Assembly: GCF_018736145.1 (NCBI RefSeq)
Contig: NZ_CP059997.1
Span: forward strand, 5,889,501 to 5,953,500
Origin: Amycolatopsis sp. CA-230715
Lineage (GTDB): Bacteria > Actinomycetota > Actinomycetes > Mycobacteriales > Pseudonocardiaceae
Direction of reading: 5' to 3'
Length of the DNA stretch: 64,000 nucleotides
Shown here: positions 35,081 through 43,677 of the stretch, piece after piece
Layout of the letters: each line of letters begins with the position of its first letter
Numbering within the stretch: position 1 is the stretch's first letter
Notes under the pieces: model-generated
The model's database searches: none
What the model was told of the DNA's origin: nothing
The model's input: the letters and a program-made list of their open reading frames with translations, nothing else
Program-made: the position numbers and the translations under genes

Positions 35081-35860
35081 CTACTGCCAGAACTGGAACA
35101 GTGAGCCGCCGAAGTTCGCGAAGGTCGCTTCGCCGCCGATCGCGTCGAACACCAGCCGCGAGAGGTCGAAGAACGCGTCGCGCACGAACGGCACCGCGAG
35201 CAGCAGCGCGAAGAGCACGAGCGGGGCCCACGGCCGCGCCTTCGCACCCAGTTCGCGCGCCTGCGGGGAGAGGTACGGCTCGATCGCGCCGTACCCGTCG
35301 AGGCCGGGGACCGGGAGGATGTTCAGCACGAACGTGAGGATCTGCAACAGCGCGAGATAGGACAGCCCGCACACGAGCCCGATCGGGATGCCGGGGATGT
35401 AGGCGACGCCGACGCTCAGCACGATGCCGAAGCCGAGGTTCGTCAGCGGGCCCGCGAGCGACACCCACGAGGACACCGCGCGCGAGCGCAGCGCCCAGTT
35501 GTTGATCCACACCGCGCCGCCGGGCAGCGGGATCCCGCCGACCGCGAGCAGCAGCAACGGGATCACCAGTGAGAACACCGGATCGGTGTACTTGCGGACG
35601 TCCATCGACAGGTAGCCCTTGAGCGCCACCTCGTGATCGCCGCCCTTGAACGCCACGATCGCGTGACCGAACTCGTGCAGCGTGAGCGACAACGCCCACC
35701 CGGCGATCACCAGGATGAACACACCGCCGACGATGAGCGGGTCGTGGTGGAGGGTGAACAGCGTCGACTGGTCGCCGACCGCGGCGAGTACCCCGCCTGC
35801 GATCGTCGCGGCGAGGATGCCGAAGAACACGGGGCTGGGGCGCACTGCGGAACGTTGCAC
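35081..35860 (-). CDS. Site-2 protease-type membrane zinc metalloprotease (M50)
   Basis: This is a 259-residue integral membrane protein with about six TM helices. The active-site HEFGH is in TM2-3 (residues 62-66), and the third-ligand motif NILPVPGLDGYGAIEP (N-x-x-P-x-x-x-LDG) lies about 180. This is the short group without PDZ domains. Such proteases cut TM helices of regulators; substrates are unknown here. GTG 35860 is chosen because the family starts near the first TM and GGAAG lies 9 nt upstream. It is separated from ethA by 105 bp. Confidence 0.88.
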   Translation of the reverse strand: MQRSAVRPSPVFFGILAATIAGGVLAAVGDQSTLFTLHHDPLIVGGVFILVIAGWALSLTLHEFGHAIVAFKGGDHEVALKGYLSMDVRKYTDPVFSLVIPLLLLAVGGIPLPGGAVWINNWALRSRAVSSWVSLAGPLTNLGFGIVLSVGVAYIPGIPIGLVCGLSYLALLQILTFVLNILPVPGLDGYGAIEPYLSPQARELGAKARPWAPLVLFALLLAVPFVRDAFFDLSRLVFDAIGGEATFANFGGSLFQFWQ

Positions 35861-36001
35861 GCCGCCAGTCTTCCAAAGACCGTCCGAACGGGTGCGGCCA
35901 ACCGGGGGATACGTCACATCTGGGACGGGAACCGCCGCGTGTCGTACGGCGTGTCCGCTTGCGCCGGGCACTTCGGGTATCCCCCGAACTCGCTACTCGG
36001 C

Positions 36002-36030
36002 TTGACCTGGCCGCACTACACGGGTGTAAT
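36002..36030 (+). promoter_or_regulatory. Sigma-70-like promoter of whiB2
   Basis: TTGACC (36002-36007) and TGTAAT (36025-36030) are separated by 17 bp and are followed by a leader of about 87 nt up to the whiB2 ATG. The leader contains GGAGGAGG at the ribosome site. The rest of the 263-bp gap (35861-36123) shows no gene. Confidence 0.55.
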
Positions 36031-36123
36031 CACATTGATGTCATTCGCTGCGGGCAAGGGGGCGGCGAGGGACTGGATTCACACCGCCAGCCTGGGGAGT
36101 GCGTGGAAGCGGAGGAGGCGGAC

Positions 36124-36447
36124 ATGCGGTTGGACGCCGAAGGAAGGAACTTGGCACCGGTCGTGGACTGGCGAGAGGACCCTGCTGGGGAGCTGGGTGA
36201 ACTCACCGATCTTTTCGATCCCGCCGAGGAACAGGAATGGCAGGACCGCGCCCTGTGCGCGCAGACGGATCCGGAGGCGTTCTTCCCCGAGAAGGGCGGT
36301 TCCACCCGTGAGGCCAAACGGATCTGCCAGGGCTGCGAAGTCAAGGACGAGTGCCTGGAGTACGCGCTCGCCCATGACGAGCGATTCGGTATCTGGGGCG
36401 GTCTTTCCGAGCGCGAGCGGCGGAAGCTGAAGAAGCGCGCGGTCTGA
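36124..36447 (+). CDS. whiB2: WhiB2/WhmD-type Fe-S transcription factor
   Basis: This 107-residue WhiB protein is needed for septation or sporulation in mycobacteria and Streptomyces. Four cluster Cys are at 45, 68, 71 and 77 (C-x22-C-x2-C-x5-C). The GIWGG turn is at 89-93 and a basic C-terminus (SERERRKLKKRAV) contacts DNA or sigma. The sequence around PEAFFPEKGGSTREAKRIC is typical of WhiB2. It begins a conserved block: in M. tuberculosis whiB2 (Rv3260c) adjoins Rv3259-Rv3257c, and equivalents of those genes follow here after the glycosyltransferase gene. Confidence 0.92.
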   Translation: MRLDAEGRNLAPVVDWREDPAGELGELTDLFDPAEEQEWQDRALCAQTDPEAFFPEKGGSTREAKRICQGCEVKDECLEYALAHDERFGIWGGLSERERRKLKKRAV

Positions 36448-36542
36448 TCGCGCCGGTGTCGCGGGGCAGGAGTACGCGGGGTTTTCCTTACCTCGTAGGG
36501 TGATCGCAATTCCTGCCCATCCGCGGAGCACTGGAGCGGTTG

Positions 36543-39500
36543 TTGCCACGCACGCCAACGCCACCGACGCAGCGCACCGCGCCGGTGCTCGCGATCCTCG
36601 TCTGCCACAACGGGGAGCAGTGGCTCCCGCTCGCCCTGTCGGCGTTGCGCCGCAGCACCGTGCGGCCGCGCCACATCCTCGCCGTGGACACCGGTTCGAC
36701 GGACCGCACCGCGCGGCTCCTTACCGAAGCGGCGGACACCAGTGATCTCGCCGCCGGGCCGGACACTTTTCCCGTTCTGGACGAGGTGCTCACCCTTCCG
36801 GGTGGCACCGGGTTCGCGTCCGCTGTGGACAGTGCCGTCGAGCACGCGGTCGACCGCTGGGGCGATCCCGGCAGGCATTTGTGGCTCCTGCACGACGACT
36901 GCGCACCCGAACCGGACTGCCTCGACAATCTGCTGAAGGCGGCCGAAGCGGCGCCGTCGGCCGGCGTGCTCGGACCGCTCGCCGTCGACTGGGCCGATCC
37001 GCGCCTGATCGTCGACGCTGGGCTTTCGCTCGACGCGTCGGGCAACCGCCAGCCGACGCTCCCGTTCGACGAGGAGCGCCCGGAGCAGAGCACGGAGGTG
37101 CTCGCGACGCCGAGCGCCGGATCGCTGGTGGAACGCGAACTCTGGCACACCCTCGGCGGTTTCGACCGCGAGTTCGGGTTGCTGGGTGAGGACATCGACT
37201 TCGGCTGGCGGGCGAACGCGGCGGGCAGGCTCGTGCTGTGCGTGCCGAGGGCGAAGCTCCGGCACGCCCGCGCGCTGACCACCGGGCAGCGCGCCGCGAA
37301 GGCGGTGCCCGGTTCGCTCGCCGAAGCGGAGCGCGCGCACGGCATGCGGGTGTTCCTGGTGAACTGCTCCGCGTTCTCGTACTGGCTCGGCCTGGTCCGG
37401 CTGGTCCTGCTGTGCGTGCTGCGCGGGCTCGGGTTCGCCGTCGCCAGGCGCGGTGACCGTGCCGCCGCCGAGTTCGAGGCGATCCGGTACGTGGTGAGCG
37501 GGCAGGGCGGGCTGCGGGCCGCGCGCGCCGAGCGCAAGGCGGCCGGTCTGCGCGCCGGAACCGTGAGCGGGCTGTTCACCAGCAGGTGGACCAGGATCCG
37601 CAACGCGACGCGCGCGGGCGTGCACGCGCTCGTGCGCCGCCGCGTCGCCAGCGAAGCCGCGCTCGGCAGGCTTCCCGAGCCCGGTGCGGACGAATCGGCG
37701 TGGATCCCGCCCGAAGCGATGCGTTCGGACGCCCCGAAACCCGTCGGCCCCGACGCGCTGCCCGTCGGCGCGCTGCCGTCCACCGGGATCAGGGCCGCCG
37801 GGCTGCGCAGGCCCAGCGCCGTGGTCGCGGTCCCGGTCGACGCGGTCGAACCCGATCGCGATGACACGGCGGAGGAAGAGGCCGAGACGCGCCCATCGCC
37901 GGGGCCCACCGCCGGTGAGGGCCGCGAGCTGGTGTTCGTCGAGGTCAACCGCAAGCGGGTGCTGTCCGCGACCTTGTTCGCCCCGCCGGTGGTGCTGTTC
38001 GTGGTGCTCACCGCGCTCGGGCTGGTGATCAACGGGAGCAGGCTCGGCCTCGACCTCTCCGGCGGCAAGCTGCTTCCGGTCGGCGGCCTCGGCGAGCTGT
38101 GGACGGAGTACCTCGCGCCGTGGCACGCCGTCGCGGGCGGCACCGGCAGCTCCGCGCCCGCGACCTTCGGCGTGCTCGGCGTGGCGGGCGCCGTGTTCGC
38201 CCCGCTCGGCGGGCCAGCCGCGTTCGTCGCGGTGCTGCTGCTCGCCGACGCGCCGCTCGCCGCGCTCGTCGCCTACGCCGCCACCCGCAGGATGCGCGTG
38301 CACCGCTGGGTGCGCGCCGGTGCCGCGGCCGCGTACGCGCTGCTGCCCGCGGCCACCGCCTCGGTCGCGCAGGGCAGGCTCGACGTCGTCGTGGTGCACA
38401 TCCTGCTGCCTGCCGTGATCGCGGGCATTACCTCGGTGCTCATCCGCTCCGACGGCCGCTGGCTGCACGTTTCGGTGCTCTCCGCGCTCGCGCTCGCCGT
38501 CGTCGGCGCGTTCTCGCCGCTCGCGCACGCGCTGGCGCTGCTCGGGCTCGTCATCGGGTTCGTGGTGCTGCCGTCGCCGACCGGGCTGGCGAGGCGGATC
38601 GCGTCGGTCGGGATCGTCGTGCTGCTCCCGCTCGCGCTCGAACTTCCGTGGCCCACCGTGCTGTTCAACCACCCCGAGCTGCTGCTGCACGGCACCGGTG
38701 GCGCGGGCGCCGTGCCCGCCACCGCCGATCTGCTCGGGCTCTCGCCCGGCGGGCCCGGCGCGTGGCCGATCGGCGTCGCGCTGGTCGCGGCCGCGCTCGT
38801 CGCCGTCGTCTCCCGGCCGACCGCGCGCGCGGTCGCCGGGCTGTGCGTGCTCGTGCTCGGCGTCGGCGGGCTCCTCGCGGTGCGGATGGTGCCGGTCACC
38901 GGGCTGCAGGGCGGCGCGAAGACGATCGGCTTCACCGGCGTCCCGATGCTCGTCATCGCCGCGGGCCTGCTGTGGGTCGTGCTCGCCGTCTGCCACCGCG
39001 AATACGTGCCGGAACCGCGGGAGTTCGACCGCGCGCCGTCACCGCTGCTGCCGAGGCTCGCCGCGGCCGGTGGCGTGGTCGTGCTCGTCGCGCTCGCCGC
39101 GAGCGCACTCGTGGTCGGCGGGGACGGCCCGCTTCGGCACGGCCGCGGCGCCGAGCTGACCTCGCCGCTGTCCGCCGAACTCGCGATGACCGGGCGCTCG
39201 GCGCTCGTGCTCGGCACCGCGACCGAACCGCCGCGCCAGGCCGCGGGCAGGTTGCCGCAGTACGGCGACGACCAGTACGCGCTGCCCGCCGCGACCCCGG
39301 CGAGGCTCGCGGGCTGGCAGCGCGATCTCGGCAGCGGCACCGCCGAGCAGGCGAAGGCCGCGCTCGCCTCGGCCGCCGCGAACGGCGTGCTGTTCGTCGT
39401 GCTGCCGCCCGGTGCGAACGTTTCCGCGTTCCTCGCGCTCGGCCAGGACGTCGTCACCAGCGCCGCGTCGACCACCACGGGCAGGGCCGTGCTGCGGCTC

Positions 39501-39899
39501 GTCCCGCCGTCCGGCCAGGTCGCGCTCATCCCGTCGCAGCTGGCGAAGCAGGCCGTCACCGGCAAGGCGCCTGGCGACAGCGCGGGCGTGACCCCGGTCG
39601 ACGCCCAGCTCCCCGACGTGCGGGTCCGGGTGTCCGACGGCCCCGAGGGCAGGCTGCTGGTGCTCGCCGCCGAGCAGGAGGCGGGCTGGCAGGCCAGCGT
39701 CAACGGCAAGCGCGTGCCGATCGTGCCCGCGTGGGGTCACCAGGTCGCCGTCGCGGTCCCGGCGAGGCAGTCGGAGGTGCTGGTGGAGCACCCGTCGGCG
39801 CTGCGCAACATCCTGCTGCTCGCCCAGGTGGCCGCCGTGCTGTTCACCCTGCTCACGGCCATCCCCGGGCGCGGTGCCGCTAGTCGCCGCCCTCGATGA
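36543..39899 (+). CDS. Large membrane-bound family 2 glycosyltransferase
   Basis: This protein has about 1118 residues. The N-terminal GT-A domain (about 14-290) has LAILVCHNGEQWL, DTGSTDRTARLL, metal-binding HDDC and the acceptor motif LLGEDIDFGWR. A basic Arg-rich stretch and a linker follow. Residues from about 475 hold some 12-14 TM helices with periplasmic loops, and a C-terminal extracytoplasmic segment (about 860-1080) precedes a last TM. Such fusions extend or export cell-envelope glycans from lipid-linked sugars, as inferred from topology. TTG 36543 has GGAG 6 nt upstream; TTG 36540 is an alternative. The 3' end overlaps the convergent gene by 20 nt. It lies next to mannose-phosphate genes. 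Confidence 0.85.
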   Translation: MPRTPTPPTQRTAPVLAILVCHNGEQWLPLALSALRRSTVRPRHILAVDTGSTDRTARLLTEAADTSDLAAGPDTFPVLDEVLTLPGGTGFASAVDSAVEHAVDRWGDPGRHLWLLHDDCAPEPDCLDNLLKAAEAAPSAGVLGPLAVDWADPRLIVDAGLSLDASGNRQPTLPFDEERPEQSTEVLATPSAGSLVERELWHTLGGFDREFGLLGEDIDFGWRANAAGRLVLCVPRAKLRHARALTTGQRAAKAVPGSLAEAERAHGMRVFLVNCSAFSYWLGLVRLVLLCVLRGLGFAVARRGDRAAAEFEAIRYVVSGQGGLRAARAERKAAGLRAGTVSGLFTSRWTRIRNATRAGVHALVRRRVASEAALGRLPEPGADESAWIPPEAMRSDAPKPVGPDALPVGALPSTGIRAAGLRRPSAVVAVPVDAVEPDRDDTAEEEAETRPSPGPTAGEGRELVFVEVNRKRVLSATLFAPPVVLFVVLTALGLVINGSRLGLDLSGGKLLPVGGLGELWTEYLAPWHAVAGGTGSSAPATFGVLGVAGAVFAPLGGPAAFVAVLLLADAPLAALVAYAATRRMRVHRWVRAGAAAAYALLPAATASVAQGRLDVVVVHILLPAVIAGITSVLIRSDGRWLHVSVLSALALAVVGAFSPLAHALALLGLVIGFVVLPSPTGLARRIASVGIVVLLPLALELPWPTVLFNHPELLLHGTGGAGAVPATADLLGLSPGGPGAWPIGVALVAAALVAVVSRPTARAVAGLCVLVLGVGGLLAVRMVPVTGLQGGAKTIGFTGVPMLVIAAGLLWVVLAVCHREYVPEPREFDRAPSPLLPRLAAAGGVVVLVALAASALVVGGDGPLRHGRGAELTSPLSAELAMTGRSALVLGTATEPPRQAAGRLPQYGDDQYALPAATPARLAGWQRDLGSGTAEQAKAALASAAANGVLFVVLPPGANVSAFLALGQDVVTSAASTTTGRAVLRLVPPSGQVALIPSQLAKQAVTGKAPGDSAGVTPVDAQLPDVRVRVSDGPEGRLLVLAAEQEAGWQASVNGKRVPIVPAWGHQVAVAVPARQSEVLVEHPSALRNILLLAQVAAVLFTLLTAIPGRGAASRRPR

Positions 39900-40344
39900 C
39901 GTCGGGCTCCACGCCCAGGTAGCCCGCGACCTGTTCGACGAGCACTTCGTGCACCAGTTCGGCCAGGTCGGCGGGGTCCTTCGCGCGCGCTTCCAGCGGG
40001 CGGCGGTAGAGCACGATGCGCGCCCGCGTCGGCATGCCCGTGCGGTCGACCCCGGCGGGCACCAGGCGCGAGAGCGGGACCGCGCCGTCGTGCAGCACGC
40101 CGTCGGTCTGCGCGGGGGCCTGGCCCTTGCGCACCTCGGGCACGTCGTCGACCGCGACGTCGAGCTTGGTGAGCTGGTCACGCCAGCGGGCCTCGATCGG
40201 TTCGAGCGCGTCGAGCACGAGCGTGTCGAACCGTTCGGCCCTGCTGGCCGCGGCGGGCAGCGACGCCGGGTACAGCGGGCCGCGCAGGCCCCGCCCGTGC
40301 CGGTCCCGGCGCATGCCCTGCCGCTGTCGGGAACTACGAGCCAT
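39880..40344 (-). CDS. Zincin-like metallopeptidase-domain protein (Rv3259-like)
   Basis: This 154-residue protein has a conserved actinobacterial layout: basic start (RRDRHGRGLRGPLYP), DALEPIEARW, RARIVLYRRPLEARA and the C-terminal VHEVLVEQVAGYLGVEPD-VIEGGD. The HEVLVEQ segment is the HExxH-like site of the minimal zincin-like family, but the second His is replaced (HEVLVEQ), so activity is doubtful. ATG 40344 is the usual family start. GTG 40350 lies 8 nt after TACCCT (40364-40359) and could be the true leaderless start. It is divergent from the DUF3499 gene, as in the M. tuberculosis Rv3259/Rv3258c pair. Confidence 0.8.
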   Translation of the reverse strand: MARSSRQRQGMRRDRHGRGLRGPLYPASLPAAASRAERFDTLVLDALEPIEARWRDQLTKLDVAVDDVPEVRKGQAPAQTDGVLHDGAVPLSRLVPAGVDRTGMPTRARIVLYRRPLEARAKDPADLAELVHEVLVEQVAGYLGVEPDVIEGGD

Positions 40345-40453
40345 CGCCACGAACGGAAAGGGTACGCGCACGGCCCGACAGCGCGCGGTGATGCACCGCC
40401 ATACCGGTGTGCCTGCGCGCCACCGGCGCCGCGACGCGCTATCGTCATTGACC

Positions 40454-40807
40454 GTGTCGAGCGTACGAAAGTGTTCGCGGACGGGGTGTCTCGAGCCCGC
40501 GGTCGCCACGCTGACCTACGCCTACAGCGATTCCACGGCGGTGGTCGGCCCACTCGCGACGGCGTCCGAGCCGCATTCCTACGACCTGTGCGAAGAGCAC
40601 GCACTGCGGCTGACCGCGCCCAAGGGCTGGGAAGTGGTCCGCCACGAAGGCGAGTTCGCCGCACCCGACCGCTCCGACGACGAGCTGACCGCGCTCGCCG
40701 AGGCCGTCCGCGAGGCGGGCCGCTCCGACGGGCCGCCGCCACCACCCGAGCAGGAAGGCCCGTCCGGCCGCCGCGGCCACCTGCGGGTGCTGCCCGGACG
40801 CACCTGA
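40454..40807 (+). CDS. DUF3499 zinc-ribbon-like protein (Rv3258c-like)
   Basis: This 117-residue actinobacterial conserved protein has VRKCSRTGCLEPAVATLTYAYSDSTAVVGPL near the N-terminus and YDLCEEHALRLTAP in the middle. The CxxxxC...CxxH pattern suggests one bound zinc. The C-terminus is Pro/Arg-rich. Function is unknown. GTG 40454 lies 8 nt after a -10-like TATCGT (40440-40445), so it is probably leaderless. It precedes phosphomannomutase, the conserved order in mycobacteria. Confidence 0.85.
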   Translation: MSSVRKCSRTGCLEPAVATLTYAYSDSTAVVGPLATASEPHSYDLCEEHALRLTAPKGWEVVRHEGEFAAPDRSDDELTALAEAVREAGRSDGPPPPPEQEGPSGRRGHLRVLPGRT

Positions 40808-40884
40808 AGGCCCCGACGGCCTCACCCGCCGGTAGGCTTCGGCACGCGCAACGAGCGCGTTGTCGAGTAGTTCGGGGAGAGGGC

Positions 40885-42258
40885 GTGTCGGACCTTTCGG
40901 GGATTGTGAAGGCCTACGACATTCGCGGGGTGGTCGGCGAGCAGATCGACGCCGGGCTGGTGCGGGACTTCGGCGCCGCGTTCGCCCTGCTCATCAAGCC
41001 GGATTCGCCGTCGGTGGTGATCGGACACGACATGCGCGACTCGTCGCCGGGGCTGGCGAAGGCGTTCGCCGAGGGCGTGACCTCGCAGGGGCTCGACGTG
41101 GTGTCGATCGGCCTGGCCAGCACCGACCAGCTGTACTTCGCCTCCGGTTCGCTCGACATGCCCGGCGCGATGTTCACCGCGAGCCACAACCCGGCGAAGT
41201 ACAACGGCATCAAGCTGTGCCGCGCCGGTGCCGCCCCGGTCGGGCAGGACTCCGGGCTGTCCGAGATCAGGGACACCGTGGAGAACGGCGTGCCCGGGTT
41301 CTCCGGCCAGCGTGGCACCGTCACCGAGCGGGACGTCCTCGCCGACTACGCCGCCTACCTGCGCGGGCTCGTCGACCTCACCGGCAGCAGGCCGCTGAAG
41401 ATCGTCGTCGACGCGGGCAACGGGATGGGTGGGCACACCGTGCCCACCGTGCTCGGCGGCGCGGGTGATCTCGCCGCGCTCCCGTTCGAGATCGTGCCGC
41501 TCTACTTCGAGCTGGACGGCAGCTTCCCGAACCACGAAGCGAACCCGCTCGACCCGAAGAACATCGTCGACCTGCAGGCCAAGGTGCGCGAGGTCGGCGC
41601 CGACATCGGGCTCGCCTTCGACGGCGACGCGGACCGCTGCTTCGTCGTCGACGAGAAGGGCGACCCGGTGTCGCCGAGCGCCGTGACCGCGCTCGTCGCG
41701 ACCCGCGAGCTGGCCAAGGAGCCGGGCGGGACGATCATCCACAACCTGATCACCTCGCACGCGGTGCCCGAGATCGTGCGCGAGCACGGCGGCACCGCGG
41801 TGCGCACCCGCGTCGGGCACTCGTTCATCAAGCAGGAGATGGCCGCCACCGGCGCGATCTTCGGCGGCGAGCACTCCGCGCACTACTACTTCCGCGACTT
41901 CTGGCGCGCCGACACCGGCATGCTCGCCGCGCTGCACGTGCTGGCCGCGCTCGGCGAGCAGGAGCGCCCGCTGTCCGAGCTGACCGCCGAGTACTCGCGC
42001 TACGCCGCCTCGGGTGAGATCAATTCCACGGTTTCCGACCAGGTCGCCAGGCTGAACGCGGTGAAGGACACCTTCGGCGCCCGCGACGGGGCCACCCTCG
42101 ACGAGCTCGACGGCCTGACCGTGCGGCTCGGCGACGGGTCGTGGTTCAACCTGCGCGCGTCCAACACCGAGCCGCTGCTGCGGCTGAACGTCGAGGCCGC
42201 GGACGCGGCCGCGGTGCGCGCGCTGACCGACGAAGTGCTGGCGATCGTCCGTGCGTAG
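40885..42258 (+). CDS. manB: Phosphomannomutase/phosphoglucomutase
   Basis: This 457-residue alpha-D-phosphohexomutase converts mannose-6-P to mannose-1-P for GDP-mannose, and probably glucose phosphates too. The catalytic Ser100 is in TASHNP, the Mg loop is DGDADRC (about 250), the sugar loop is GGEHSAHYYF and the phosphate-binding loop is RASNTEPLLRLN. GTG 40885 follows GGGGAGAGGGC. It is the first gene of a run with a Trm112-like gene, a TobH-like isomerase and manA, all for mannose phosphate supply. Confidence 0.93.
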   Translation: MSDLSGIVKAYDIRGVVGEQIDAGLVRDFGAAFALLIKPDSPSVVIGHDMRDSSPGLAKAFAEGVTSQGLDVVSIGLASTDQLYFASGSLDMPGAMFTASHNPAKYNGIKLCRAGAAPVGQDSGLSEIRDTVENGVPGFSGQRGTVTERDVLADYAAYLRGLVDLTGSRPLKIVVDAGNGMGGHTVPTVLGGAGDLAALPFEIVPLYFELDGSFPNHEANPLDPKNIVDLQAKVREVGADIGLAFDGDADRCFVVDEKGDPVSPSAVTALVATRELAKEPGGTIIHNLITSHAVPEIVREHGGTAVRTRVGHSFIKQEMAATGAIFGGEHSAHYYFRDFWRADTGMLAALHVLAALGEQERPLSELTAEYSRYAASGEINSTVSDQVARLNAVKDTFGARDGATLDELDGLTVRLGDGSWFNLRASNTEPLLRLNVEAADAAAVRALTDEVLAIVRA

Positions 42259-42317
42259 GGGGCGTTCCGCCGCACACCCGCAATCGAGGGGTTACCCCTT
42301 ACTGGTAGGGAATACAT

Positions 42318-42530
42318 ATGGCCCTCAAGCTTGACGCGCAGCTGCTGGAGATCCTCGCCTGCCCGTCGCCAGACCACGCGCCGCTGCGCCCCGGCACTCC
42401 CGACGACGGCGAAGCCGAGGCGTTGACCTGCACCGAATGCGGCCGGGTGTTCCCGGTCCGCGACGGGATCCCCGTCCTGCTGCTGGACGAGGCGACCGAA
42501 CCGGATGGCCGTCATGCCGATGGTTCTTGA
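42318..42530 (+). CDS. Trm112-like zinc-ribbon protein
   Basis: This 70-residue protein reads LLEILACPSPDHAPLRP and then LTCTECGRVFPVRDGIPVLL, the Trm112p fold. It has one Cys in the first half and a CxxC pair in the second; one ligand of the usual four is replaced by the PDH segment. Such proteins stabilise methyltransferases or serve as chaperones; here it sits between the mutase and an isomerase gene. Its end overlaps the next gene's start. Confidence 0.85.
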   Translation: MALKLDAQLLEILACPSPDHAPLRPGTPDDGEAEALTCTECGRVFPVRDGIPVLLLDEATEPDGRHADGS

Positions 42531-43605
42531 CGATTCGCTCCTCGACGACCCGGCGCGGCTCGCGGAGGCCGACAGCGCCGGGCTGCTGCGGCACGCCGCG
42601 ATGGCGGGCGCGCAGGTGCGGTCCACCGCCGAGTCGGCGGCCGAGCTGGAGCTGAGCGACCGGCTCGACGTCGGGCGGCCGCGCGCGTTCGTGCTGCTCT
42701 CGCGGCCGGGCGCGGGCAAGGGCGCGGTGCGGGTGCTGCACGCGCTCATCGCCGCGCAGTGCCCGGTGCCGGTGGTGATCAGCGACGTCGTGCCGAACTG
42801 GGTCGGCGCGCTCGACGTGGTGTTCGGGCACACCGACGACCCCGGTGACCGCGAGCTCGCCGCGTCCCTGGAACGTGCGAGCCGCTACGGCGCGCGGGTC
42901 GTGCTGTCCGCGCCGGGTGACGGCCCGGTCGCCGCGTCGGTGGCGGGCAAGGGCGTGGTGCTCACCCCGCGCGTGCCGGTGCCGCCGGAGTTCGCCTTCC
43001 CCCGTGCGCTCGCCGCCGGGCTGCTCACCGCGAACGCGCTCGGCGTGCACGTCGCCGACGTCGAATCGCTGGCCGACCAGCTCGACGATGAGGCCGAAAA
43101 GGACCACCTCGGCCGGGATTCGTTCGCGAACCCGGCCAAGGCGCTCGCGCTGCGCGTGGCCGAGCGCACCCCGCTGCTGTGGGGGTTCGACCCGGTCGCG
43201 GTCGCGGTCGCCGAACACGCGGCGTTCGCCTTCGCCGCGCACGCCGCGACGGTGTGCGACGTCGCGGGTTACCAGCAGGCGCTGGCGAGGCCCGCGCTGC
43301 ACCACGCGGCGCTCGCGACGACGAGCGCGCAGGATATTTTCGCCGACCCGGACGACGAGGGTGCCGCGGGCGCGCGGCCGCGGGCGATGCTGCTTTCGGT
43401 CCGCACGGGTCCCGCCGCCGACGCGGCGCGGTTCGAGGCGGGCGACCGGTTCCCCGGGATCGAGATCGTGTCCCCCGCCGAGGAACTGGACGCGGAGGAG
43501 CCGGTGCGGGCCGGGGTGCTCGCGCTGCGGTTCGAACTGGCCGCCGTCTACCTCGGCCTCGCGGCGGGGACGGGCGCCGGGCACTTCACGTCCGTCACGG
43601 CCTGA
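42505..43605 (+). CDS. TobH-like SIS-domain protein, phosphomannose isomerase-like (Rv3256c-like)
   Basis: This is a 366-residue protein. Two SIS-type halves (about 15-190 and 195-360) recall bifunctional phosphoglucose/phosphomannose isomerases, but the sequence is diverged and the catalytic residues are not obvious. Recognisable parts are SRPGAGKGAVRVLHAL, PVVISDVVPNWVGALD and PLLWGFDPVAVAVAEHAAFAF. It lies between phosphomannomutase and manA exactly as Rv3256c does in M. tuberculosis, so a role in mannose phosphate metabolism is likely but unproven. Start 42505 overlaps the Trm112 gene; 42514 and 42520 are possible. Confidence 0.8.
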   Translation: MAVMPMVLDDSLLDDPARLAEADSAGLLRHAAMAGAQVRSTAESAAELELSDRLDVGRPRAFVLLSRPGAGKGAVRVLHALIAAQCPVPVVISDVVPNWVGALDVVFGHTDDPGDRELAASLERASRYGARVVLSAPGDGPVAASVAGKGVVLTPRVPVPPEFAFPRALAAGLLTANALGVHVADVESLADQLDDEAEKDHLGRDSFANPAKALALRVAERTPLLWGFDPVAVAVAEHAAFAFAAHAATVCDVAGYQQALARPALHHAALATTSAQDIFADPDDEGAAGARPRAMLLSVRTGPAADAARFEAGDRFPGIEIVSPAEELDAEEPVRAGVLALRFELAAVYLGLAAGTGAGHFTSVTA

Positions 43606-43677
43606 CACCCGGCCGAGCAGACCGGAACTTAGGCCCCGCCGGAGAAGGACGCGGGCCGCAGAGGAGTTGAGAACACA